From contig NZ_JABAIL010000001.1 of NCBI RefSeq assembly GCF_012641475.1, positions 372,001 through 436,000 on the forward strand: DNA of 64,000 nt. Direction: 5' to 3'. A program made the position numbers and the translations under genes. This DNA is from Flammeovirga agarivorans. Its GTDB lineage: Bacteria > Bacteroidota > Bacteroidia > Cytophagales > Flammeovirgaceae. Each line of letters starts with the position of its first letter. Position 1 is the first letter of the stretch. This document shows positions 36,580 through 44,077 of the stretch, piece by piece. The notes under the pieces were generated by a model. The model worked only from the letters and a program-made list of their open reading frames with translations. It made no database searches and was not told the DNA's origin.

Positions 36580-37104
36580 TTATAAACCAATCGAAACTCC
36601 AATTTGAGCTCCTGTACCGATAATAGCGTGTAAACCAATTTTTTCATTGAAATGATACTTTGTACCAATACCAATACCCCAATAGATTGGAGAAACACCA
36701 CTACCATGATGTTCACCATAGTAATCAGCATTAGTAATACCGAAGCCAATATCGCCAGAGGCGAAAACATCCCATTTATTACTTGTGATACCTAATACCC
36801 TATCGGCGTACCATCTGAAACGAACACCAAGGCCAATTGTACTGTATTTAGCATATGAGTTGCTATACCCATAGTAAGATGCAGCAGCTGCTAATGTAAA
36901 ATCCTGCCCTAATTGTAGAAATTCATAGTCGGCCATAAATCCCGTACTGTTATGATTGAAGCCAAAACCTAAACCAACATTAAGTGATCCTACACCTTGA
37001 TAGTGGCCTCCGTTACTAGGAGTAGATTGATTGTCTTGAGCAGTAGCGAATGTGGAAATAGTTAATCCTAATACAACTAATAGTGTTTGGTAAAACTTTT
37101 TCAT
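36580..37104 (-). CDS. small outer-membrane beta-barrel protein (array member 5)
   Basis: A 174-residue protein, the first transcribed in the array and the near-twin of member 4. The signal peptide ends near residue 22 (FATAQ). Its mature part is identical to member 4 from residue 33 on, yet the two DNA sequences differ at about 40 positions over roughly 420 bp by my count, all silent. The flanking DNA of the two genes is not alike. I see no obvious terminator between it and member 4, so these two may be co-transcribed. Confidence 0.82.
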   Translation of the reverse strand: MKKFYQTLLVVLGLTISTFATAQDNQSTPSNGGHYQGVGSLNVGLGFGFNHNSTGFMADYEFLQLGQDFTLAAAASYYGYSNSYAKYSTIGLGVRFRWYADRVLGITSNKWDVFASGDIGFGITNADYYGEHHGSGVSPIYWGIGIGTKYHFNEKIGLHAIIGTGAQIGVSIGL

Positions 37105-37284
37105 CTTATTTATTTAATTGTTAAACAGTAGTAATATTTTTGTTTGATATCTTACAAAACGGGTTTTTGTGATTGGGGTTGAAAAAAATGAAAGCGATAA
37201 TGTTAAAATATTAGAAATACGGTTTTTAATGGGAAATAGGATGTTGAAAAATTGATCTATGTTAATCAAATGGATGTATTACGA

Positions 37285-37323
37285 ACAAAAAAGCAGATAA
37301 ACTCATCAAGTCTACCTGCTTTT
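37285..37323 (-). terminator. terminator after the MlaF-like gene
   Basis: A 14-bp stem with G-U pairs (37310-37323 with 37289-37302) with a 7-base loop is followed on the minus strand by six T residues. Confidence 0.75.
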
Positions 37324-37354
37324 CCTATAATTATTACTTACTTGTTTCTATTTA

Positions 37355-38107
37355 TTACTTCATCCCTTTAAAGGTTCGAACTAATTTATTGGCAAATAAG
37401 AAGTCTTTTAATGCTTGTGGCTCGGCATCAAGAATATTTGTCTTATCACCTTCCCATACTTTTAAACCTTTATACATAAACATAATATATTCACCAATCT
37501 CCATTACAGAGTTCATGTCATGGGAAACAATTACGGTAGTAAGGTTGTATTCTTGAGTAATTTCATGAATTAACTGATCAATCATCCAAGCTGTTTGAGG
37601 ATCAAGACCAGAATTGGGTTCATCACAAAATAAATATTGTGAGTTCATGACAATAGCTCTAGCAATACCCACACGCTTTTGCATACCTCCGGAAATCTCT
37701 GATGGCATTTTATGGGCAGCATTTTCGAGACCAACTCTTTTTAGGTAGAAGTTTACTCTATCGTCTTTCTCACTTTCCGACATGTCAGAGTGGACATTAA
37801 GTGGGAAGCGAACGTTTTCAGCAACAGTTAATGAATCGAAGAGTGCAGAACCTTGAAAGAGCATACCAATTTCACTACGAATTTTCTTTTGCTCTTTACG
37901 ATCTGATCTATGGAAATCTCTTTGATCATACAGCACTTCACCATCATCTGGAGAGAATAACCCTACAATAGTTTTTAACAGCACACTTTTACCTGTACCA
38001 CTGGCACCAATAATCATATTAGTTCTTCCTTTTTCGAAAGTAGCACTAATGTCAGAAAGTACGGTTTTGCCTTCAAAAGACTTCTGTATATTCTTAATTT
38101 CAATCAT
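37355..38107 (-). CDS. mlaF: MlaF-type ABC transporter ATP-binding protein
   Basis: The ATPase of an Mla-type phospholipid transporter at the inner membrane. I start it at the ATG at 38107 (MIEIKNI, 250 residues); the longer open frame only overlaps the upstream gene. Walker A is GASGTGKS at 34-41, the signature is SGGMQKR, and Walker B is FCDEPNSGLDP, the last being typical of the MlaF/Ttg2A group. It starts 2 bp after the permease stop, so the two genes are translationally coupled. No MCE (MlaD) gene follows; the beta-barrel array does. Confidence 0.88.
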   Translation of the reverse strand: MIEIKNIQKSFEGKTVLSDISATFEKGRTNMIIGASGTGKSVLLKTIVGLFSPDDGEVLYDQRDFHRSDRKEQKKIRSEIGMLFQGSALFDSLTVAENVRFPLNVHSDMSESEKDDRVNFYLKRVGLENAAHKMPSEISGGMQKRVGIARAIVMNSQYLFCDEPNSGLDPQTAWMIDQLIHEITQEYNLTTVIVSHDMNSVMEIGEYIMFMYKGLKVWEGDKTNILDAEPQALKDFLFANKLVRTFKGMK

Positions 38108-38109
38108 GA

Positions 38110-38841
38110 TTATCCCAGTAAAGTATCTGCTAAAATAAAATCGGCAGCTAAAATAGCAATACAAGAAGAAGTAACAGCATCTGTACTTGCTTTACCTACT
38201 TCTAATGCTCCACCTTTAACATTGTAACCTTTGAATGCAGCAATTGAAGTTACTATAAAACCAAATACGAATGATTTGATGATAGAAAATGGTACTTCAA
38301 ATGGCACAAACTCTAACTGTATACCATATATATAGTCTTCGACAGGAGATAAGTTGCCAAATAGAGTAGCAAGCCAGCCTCCCCAGATACCTAAGGCACC
38401 AGCACAAATACACAATAATGGTAGCATAATCATGCCTGCAGCAATTTTAGGTAGTACTAAATAGGAAGCAGAGTTGATACCCATTACTTCTAGGGCATCT
38501 ATTTGCTCTGTAATACGCATTGTCCCAATTCCACCAGCAATTTGAGAACCTACTTTACCTGCAAATACGATGGCAGATAGAGTAGGAGCCATTTCTAGGA
38601 TCATCATTTCCCTAGTGGCCAACCCAATGATATATTTTGGAAGAAGTGGACTCACAATGTTATAAGCCATTTGTAGAGCGATTACCGCACCTACGAATAG
38701 AGAAACAAATCCAATTAAGAACAGTGAATTAATACCGATATTGACACATTCTTGAAAAAATAGTCGGAGGTAGGTAGAAAAAGATTCCCTGTTTGTAAAC
38801 ATCCTTCCTAGAAAGATGAGGTATTCACCAAGCCTTCTCAT
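38110..38841 (-). CDS. mlaE: MlaE-type ABC transporter permease
   Basis: A 243-residue inner-membrane permease with about five or six hydrophobic segments. It has the MlaE-family blocks ALQMAYN near residue 55, RE...LEMAPTLSAIVFAGKVGSQIAGGIGTMR near 77-108, and EQIDALEVMGI. With the downstream ATPase it should move phospholipids or related lipids between the inner membrane and an MCE partner. It is first in a two-gene operon, with a -7 element 49 bp upstream. Confidence 0.9.
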   Translation of the reverse strand: MRRLGEYLIFLGRMFTNRESFSTYLRLFFQECVNIGINSLFLIGFVSLFVGAVIALQMAYNIVSPLLPKYIIGLATREMMILEMAPTLSAIVFAGKVGSQIAGGIGTMRITEQIDALEVMGINSASYLVLPKIAAGMIMLPLLCICAGALGIWGGWLATLFGNLSPVEDYIYGIQLEFVPFEVPFSIIKSFVFGFIVTSIAAFKGYNVKGGALEVGKASTDAVTSSCIAILAADFILADTLLG

Positions 38842-38889
38842 TGTATGTATGATATAAAAAATCTTTTGAGTTCAATTTCAATCAGTATA

Positions 38890-38897
38890 CAAATATA
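38890..38897 (-). promoter_or_regulatory. -7 promoter element for mlaE-mlaF
   Basis: On the minus strand the sequence reads TATATTTG, matching TAnnTTTG, 48 bp before the mlaE ATG. Confidence 0.45.
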
Positions 38898-38976
38898 AAG
38901 AAGTTCGTCACTTTACATAGATATTTTAAAAATAGACAGGCTATTAGTAGAAATATTAAGTTTTTATTATCGCAGC

Positions 38977-39954
38977 TTAGAAGATATGATAGATATAGTA
39001 GCTATAGAGTAATAATAGTAGGACACCTTTGTAACGATATAGGCTGTGTTGGAAATACATAAGAGGAGTGGAAATAACTGCTATACTAATCATCCATAAA
39101 AAATCATATAATGAAATGTCGTTGACATGAATGGGAACAATTAGACTACTTGTACCTAAGACAAAAAGGATGTTGAGGATATTTGAGCCAATTAGGTTTC
39201 CAAAAGCTAAATCAGTTTCTCGCTTAAATGCGGCAACGATAGAGGTCACTAATTCCGGTAAGCTTGTGCCTAGTGCTAAAACAAAAATACCTACAGCTCT
39301 TTCACTCATACCTAATTGAGTAAGGCAAATAGATTTAGAGCCATTGATAAACCATTCTGCGCCAAATTTAAGTGAAATGATACCGGTTAGGATATACATG
39401 ATGTCTTTGGTCCATAAAAGTACTTTGGGTTGTTCTCTCTCTTCTCTTTCATCTAATTGAAACTCTTCATCGGTTGTAGCCTGTAGATGTACATCATTTT
39501 TTGTTCTTTTCAATAAGAAGAAGATGTAGACAAAAAGTAATAGTAGAAAAACGATGCCTTCTATAGAACTAACTACACCATCACGAGAGAAAAGAAGGAA
39601 GGTTAGTGAGCAAACTATTACGGAGGGCCAATCAAATTTTAGTGCTGTTTTACTGACTTTAACTGGATAGATAATCGAAATACAACCTAATACCATGGCT
39701 AGGTTGCAGATATTGGACCCGACAACATTACCCAAGGCAAGATCAGCGTTGCCTTGTAATGCAGAATATAAACTAATAAAAAGTTCAGGAGATGATGTAC
39801 CAAATGCCACTATTGTAAGCCCAACAATTATTGCAGGTACTTTACATCTAAGGGCAAAGCTAGTACTACCTTTTACTAAAAATTCACCTCCACCTATCAG
39901 AACGATGAGGCCTCCGATAAGTTCAAGTATGTTGATGATTAACTGGTTTTCCAT
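38977..39954 (-). CDS. calcium/sodium antiporter (CaCA family, YrbG-like)
   Basis: A 325-residue inner-membrane exchanger with two homologous halves. Each half has an alpha-repeat: GLTIVAFGTSSPEL near residue 47 followed by GNVVGSNICN, and LALGTSLPELVTS followed by GNLIGSNILN. These GTS-PE and G-GSN motifs form the cation site in Na+/Ca2+ exchangers. A charged loop lies between the halves. The start is the ATG at 39954; an upstream GTG at 40002 would place the upp terminator hairpin inside the gene. It follows upp on the same strand. Confidence 0.9.
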   Translation of the reverse strand: MENQLIINILELIGGLIVLIGGGEFLVKGSTSFALRCKVPAIIVGLTIVAFGTSSPELFISLYSALQGNADLALGNVVGSNICNLAMVLGCISIIYPVKVSKTALKFDWPSVIVCSLTFLLFSRDGVVSSIEGIVFLLLLFVYIFFLLKRTKNDVHLQATTDEEFQLDEREEREQPKVLLWTKDIMYILTGIISLKFGAEWFINGSKSICLTQLGMSERAVGIFVLALGTSLPELVTSIVAAFKRETDLAFGNLIGSNILNILFVLGTSSLIVPIHVNDISLYDFLWMISIAVISTPLMYFQHSLYRYKGVLLLLLYSYYIYHIF

Positions 39955-39959
39955 AAAAT

Positions 39960-40007
39960 GAAAAAAGAGCGTATAGATAGTTAACTTTTTAACGCTATAC
40001 ACTCTTT
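39960..40007 (-). terminator. terminator after upp, abutting the antiporter start
   Basis: On the minus strand AAAGAGTGTATAG pairs with CTATACGCTCTTT (one G-U), with a second inner GTTAA/TTAAC pairing, and leads into six T residues. The T-run ends only about 6 bp before the antiporter ATG. Confidence 0.75.
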
Positions 40008-40044
40008 CTTTATTATATGATAAGTCTTATAATCACTGACTTAA

Positions 40045-40698
40045 TTAAATCTTTTCTCCAAAGCATAAATCACCTGCATCTCCTAAGCCAGGAATAATGT
40101 AGGATTTACTGTTTAACTCAGGATCTATTGCACCAAGCCATAATGTACTAGGAACATTGATATTTTCTAAAATATAATCAACACCCGGTTGGCTAGCAAT
40201 GGCAGCCATAATGTGTACATGCTTTGGTGTACCATTTTTCAATAAACCTTCAAGAGCTAATAAAAGAGATTTACCTGTTGCAAGCATAGGGTCAGCTAAG
40301 ATCACTAGTTTACCATCTAAGTTTCCAGAAGCAACATACTCCATATTGATTTCTACATCACTACCAGGAGTGTTTGAACGATAAGAGGCAATGAAACCAC
40401 TGTCTGCATGATCAAAGACGTTCAGCACTCCTTGGTACATTGGTAAACCCGCTCTTAGAATAGTTGTTACCACTAATTCATCCGCAATAGTTCTAGAATG
40501 ATCTACACCTAGTGGAGTAGTTACATCAATATCTTTATATTCTAGTGTTTTACTGATTTCATAACTAAGCAGTTCACCAACTCTTTCAAGATTTCTTCTG
40601 AACCTAGCTCTATCAGTTTGTACGTTTATATCTCTTAGTTCATTAATGTAGTTGGAGCCTACATTAGCTTCTTGGTTTAAAATAAATGTTTTTGACAT
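40045..40698 (-). CDS. upp: uracil phosphoribosyltransferase
   Basis: Converts uracil and PRPP to UMP in pyrimidine salvage. The 217-residue length fits. The PRPP-binding loop is LADPMLATGKS near residue 136, and the family's C-terminal uracil-binding block GLGDAGDLCFG is intact, as is TTILRAGLPM near residue 80. It is followed on its strand by a strong terminator. Confidence 0.95.
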   Translation of the reverse strand: MSKTFILNQEANVGSNYINELRDINVQTDRARFRRNLERVGELLSYEISKTLEYKDIDVTTPLGVDHSRTIADELVVTTILRAGLPMYQGVLNVFDHADSGFIASYRSNTPGSDVEINMEYVASGNLDGKLVILADPMLATGKSLLLALEGLLKNGTPKHVHIMAAIASQPGVDYILENINVPSTLWLGAIDPELNSKSYIIPGLGDAGDLCFGEKI

Positions 40699-41108
40699 CT
40701 TACTAATTAAAATATGATTTCATTTTCACCTCTGTCGAAAGCTAACAAACTTTTAATTTAGATGTTACTTTAGAACGTTAAAGGTTTTCAATTTCGATGA
40801 TTTATTAAATTGATTATTAAAATACTGATTTCTGTAGTGTATTTTAAAGTAGGAGAGGCTATAAAATAAAAAAAGCAAACATCAAGAGATATTTGCCTTT
40901 TCCAACCAATTCAATTATTTAAACTTTATCTTTACGCTAAGAGTAAATACTCTCGCGGTTTATATCATGTTATGCCATCGTTTATGCCAATTTTAACCCA
41001 AACAATGTAACTAACTGATAAATAACGATTTAAATATTTTATTGATTTTTGGAGTGTGTTCGAATATGTACATAAAAACTAGGTAGTGTACGAATTACGT
41101 TCAAAATC
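40699..41108. other. gene-free spacer between upp and the MscS operon
   Basis: A 410-bp stretch without a credible reading frame. On the minus strand it contains a short perfect hairpin (AGAGTA-TT-TACTCT near 40940-40953) and a terminator-like hairpin at 40866-40899, so the region downstream of the small membrane-protein gene could be a long 3' untranslated region or a small RNA. Confidence 0.45.
40866..40899 (-). terminator. terminator-like hairpin, minus strand
   Basis: An 8-bp stem (40889-40896 with 40875-40882, one G-U pair) with a 6-base loop leads into seven T residues on the minus strand. It lies about 210 bp past the nearest upstream stop codon. Confidence 0.6.
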
Positions 41109-41360
41109 TTACTCTAAATGCTTTTGTTTCGAAGATTCTCCACTATCTAAAGTCCTTTTAATGTCCCAGTCGGGTTCAGTGACAATAGTTTCTATATTTT
41201 CAATACGATTTCTCAGTCTTTCATTCTCTTTTTTAAGACTTTCCAGCTCCTGAGACATCTGTTTCGTAAATTTATTATTGTATTTTTTACCTCTTGTAAC
41301 GATTGCGACGATTACTGCTGGCATTGCTATTGCCATCAGTGGAATTAATAACGGATCCAT
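41109..41360 (-). CDS. small membrane protein with coiled coil (PspB-like layout)
   Basis: An 83-residue protein with one N-terminal hydrophobic segment (about residues 4-22), a basic stretch RGKKYNNK, and a coiled coil (about 33-60, with SLKKENERLRNRIENIE). The layout resembles phage-shock PspB, but the sequence is too short and generic to claim homology. It starts 4 bp after the thioredoxin-fold gene, so it is the last gene of the mscS operon. Confidence 0.6.
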   Translation of the reverse strand: MDPLLIPLMAIAMPAVIVAIVTRGKKYNNKFTKQMSQELESLKKENERLRNRIENIETIVTEPDWDIKRTLDSGESSKQKHLE

Positions 41361-41364
41361 ACTT

Positions 41365-41913
41365 TTATTTATATTTCATTGATTTTGCACCAGTTAAGAG
41401 CTTTTTTATCCCTTTATTTTCTTTAGGACTAGGTAACTCTAAGCCTAATGTTTCCCCTCTTTTTGTAAAAACATAGTAAGAAGGAATATTATCTTGATTG
41501 AAGTGTTCGGAAACGAAACACTTTTCACATTTCGGTGATGTGTTCGGTAACTTATAGGTGTATCTGATGGTTTGTTCTGGTCTCACTCCATTTTCATTGA
41601 TGAAACTTTCCCAATTATTTAATACATCAGCGACAACAAATAGGAAAGTCACATCCTTTCCCATAAATTCTTTTTGTAAATTTTTTATTTCATCAAAATC
41701 ATCGAAAAAATCCTGACTCCAAGAAGCAGCAAAAATAACGAACAGTACTTTTCCTCTGAAATCGAGCATTTCTACATGCTTCCCTTCTTTGTTGATGAGA
41801 TAAAAATCAGCCTTCTTTGAATACTCTTTAATTTCATTCTCCTGAGCATGACAAAATTCAAAAGAGAGCAAGACCAATAGTGTTGAGACAATAATAGATC
41901 GAGATAACTTCAT
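41365..41913 (-). CDS. secreted thioredoxin-fold protein lacking the CXXC motif
   Basis: A 182-residue protein with a signal peptide ending near residue 24 (CHAQ). The fold is recognised by LLDFRGKVLFVIFAASW-type strand and turn near residues 50-65 and the cis-proline segment NIPSYYVF (P144). The redox motif expected right after W65 is replaced by S-Q-D, so it cannot act as a normal thiol-disulphide oxidoreductase at that site. A separate CEKC pair occurs at 129-132. It lies 1 bp after the mscS stop and before a small membrane protein, pointing to a joint envelope role. Confidence 0.75.
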   Translation of the reverse strand: MKLSRSIIVSTLLVLLSFEFCHAQENEIKEYSKKADFYLINKEGKHVEMLDFRGKVLFVIFAASWSQDFFDDFDEIKNLQKEFMGKDVTFLFVVADVLNNWESFINENGVRPEQTIRYTYKLPNTSPKCEKCFVSEHFNQDNIPSYYVFTKRGETLGLELPSPKENKGIKKLLTGAKSMKYK

Positions 41914-41914
41914 A

Positions 41915-44071
41915 TTACATAAAACCGAAAGGCTTATTTCCAGATGTTTTTTGTGAAGCAGAGTTTAACGATGCTCCTTTATCGTCCATAAACATTAAAT
42001 CCATACCATTTGGCGGTATAGCAAATTCTATATCTAGATCTCTTGCTGTTTTGATGATACTTCTAATCACTTCGTGTCTAAAGTGTAATTCGTCACCCCA
42101 TGTTGGTGCTTCGAAGAAGATATAGAATAGGATATCGTAAGAGTATAAACCAATATTGTTCAGGTTAACCACATAGAAATCTTTTCTTGTATGTGGATGT
42201 TTTCTGATCATTTCTTTTAATCTATCTACAAACTCATCGATTTGATCTGGCTTGGTATCGTAGCTGATTCTTAAATACGTTTTATATCTTCTGAATACAC
42301 GCATACCCATATTATCAATAGTGAAATCGGCCATTCTACTATTAGGAATAGAAACCACAGAGTTTTCAAATGTTCTGATACGCGTAGATCTTAACCCAAT
42401 TTGTTCTATAGAACCACTCACTCCATCAGCTTTTACCCAATCGCCAATAACAAAAGGACGATCCATGAAAATCATGATTGAGCCAAATAAGTTCTTGATC
42501 GTATCTTGGGCAGCTAAGGCTACAGCAACACCACCAATAGATAAACCTGTCAGTAATCCTGAGATTTCATATCCCATGGCACTTACTGTAAATACGATAC
42601 CTATTAAAATGATGACCATCTTGGCAGTCATTCCAAAGAATGGAGCGAAACCTCTTTGTATCTGATCTTCATTTTCGTTTGCTTTTCTTAGCCAGAAAGC
42701 AACCCAAAGGTCAATAAGATTATAGAAGAATCGGACAACCTGGAATATACTATAGACTTTCAGTACAATAATTAAGAATTGTAATTCCTGAATGGAAAGC
42801 TCCAAACTTGGAGAGATCAATTTGTACCAATAGCATATAATAATAAGGATACCCGAGCTAAACATATTACGGATATACCGTCTCTCCTCTCTGGATTGGG
42901 AGACATACCCTAAGAATAGCATAATGATTCTAGAGACAAGAATAGCGGCTAGCCAAGCCCCCAAAAACATGACAGATAAACTAGTGACTTGCCAAAATTC
43001 GAGGCCGAATAATTCATTTCTTGCATAGTTGCCCAATGGCTTTCTAAGGATACTTCCTACAGTTTCTAATCCATCTGTACCAATAGGAAATACTTGCCTG
43101 TGTTTGTTCTCAATAAGCTGAATACTTGCCTCAGAGAACATCCATTTATCATTGTATTTTTCTAGATAGAAATCAGGTAATTGTCTATCAAGGACATAAA
43201 TTTCTTTATTATGACGCGTAGTATCACGGTAATCGGCTTCTTCAGGAATGTCTTCAATTTCAATCCATAATCCAAGACCATCATAAATTTGCTTTAACTT
43301 CATCGATAGAGTAATTCTATCTTCTAAAGAAAGCTGCTTTAATGATTCAAGGGTTTTAGCGGCCAATTCAGGATGGTAATTATCATCTTGTTGAAAAACG
43401 AAGAAAGTAGTAACCGTTGCCTTAGGATTGCTAAGGTCAACTTTTGCCAATGGAGGTTTAACAATTGGTTTTTCTTCTACCGAGGGTTTTGTAGTGGGTT
43501 TGTTCTTGATGATCGGTTTTCCTGTAGAATCTTTCTCTACAACCTGTGTAGAATCTTTAGAATTCTCTTCTTCCGTATTTTCCTTCTTTGGTCTTTTTGG
43601 AGGCAATGCGGCAGGGTAATACCTTCTAAATACAGTATTGATTTCTCGAACAGATTTTGCTGAATACACCCAATTTGCATCTTCTCTGATCAAATAAATT
43701 TCAGGAATATCTTCAAATACAGTATAGATATAATCACCATCTTCATTGCGGTAATTTCTACGATTTGAAATTTCATCTAAGTCTAATCCACCATGTTTGT
43801 CATATATTTGTTTCAGTTTGATGGCTAGACCAATCTTTTGTTCAGTAGAATAATCGTCTCCACCTAATGTTTTGGCAGCAACTTCAGGATTATAAGCTCC
43901 AGAAGAAGGACTTAAAAAACCGATATGTGAAACAATTGTTTTATACGGTGATCTTGTACTAAATTTTAGATTAGAAAATTGAGCATAAGAAGTGGTACAA
44001 GCAAAAAGAAAAATAATGCTTAAAAGTACCGGTAACTTATTTTTACTATTTGAGTGCTTCAAAAAAATCAT
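41915..44071 (-). CDS. large MscS-family mechanosensitive channel
   Basis: A 718-residue protein, much longer than E. coli MscS. A signal peptide (to about residue 31, SYAQ) is followed by about 310 periplasmic residues, including a proline/lysine-rich linker near 165-205 and two related segments with a LKQIYD motif near residues 87 and 265. Four or more transmembrane segments lie between about 365 and 530. The pore-lining helix and beta domain match MscS, with GGVAVALAAQDTIKNLFGS near 520 and DRPFVIGDWVK near 545. It would release solutes during osmotic downshock. The ATG is 6 bp from that of the divergent glycosyltransferase gene. Confidence 0.88.
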   Translation of the reverse strand: MIFLKHSNSKNKLPVLLSIIFLFACTTSYAQFSNLKFSTRSPYKTIVSHIGFLSPSSGAYNPEVAAKTLGGDDYSTEQKIGLAIKLKQIYDKHGGLDLDEISNRRNYRNEDGDYIYTVFEDIPEIYLIREDANWVYSAKSVREINTVFRRYYPAALPPKRPKKENTEEENSKDSTQVVEKDSTGKPIIKNKPTTKPSVEEKPIVKPPLAKVDLSNPKATVTTFFVFQQDDNYHPELAAKTLESLKQLSLEDRITLSMKLKQIYDGLGLWIEIEDIPEEADYRDTTRHNKEIYVLDRQLPDFYLEKYNDKWMFSEASIQLIENKHRQVFPIGTDGLETVGSILRKPLGNYARNELFGLEFWQVTSLSVMFLGAWLAAILVSRIIMLFLGYVSQSREERRYIRNMFSSGILIIICYWYKLISPSLELSIQELQFLIIVLKVYSIFQVVRFFYNLIDLWVAFWLRKANENEDQIQRGFAPFFGMTAKMVIILIGIVFTVSAMGYEISGLLTGLSIGGVAVALAAQDTIKNLFGSIMIFMDRPFVIGDWVKADGVSGSIEQIGLRSTRIRTFENSVVSIPNSRMADFTIDNMGMRVFRRYKTYLRISYDTKPDQIDEFVDRLKEMIRKHPHTRKDFYVVNLNNIGLYSYDILFYIFFEAPTWGDELHFRHEVIRSIIKTARDLDIEFAIPPNGMDLMFMDDKGASLNSASQKTSGNKPFGFM

Positions 44072-44077
44072 ATATAT

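Noticed and set aside
36576-36770. A second minus-strand frame inside beta-barrel member 5
   Set aside because: It is an out-of-frame shadow of the barrel gene.
43373-43663. Overlapping plus-strand open frames rich in Phe and Ser opposite the MscS gene
   Set aside because: They mirror the Lys/Glu/Pro-rich linker of the MscS protein and have no independent support.
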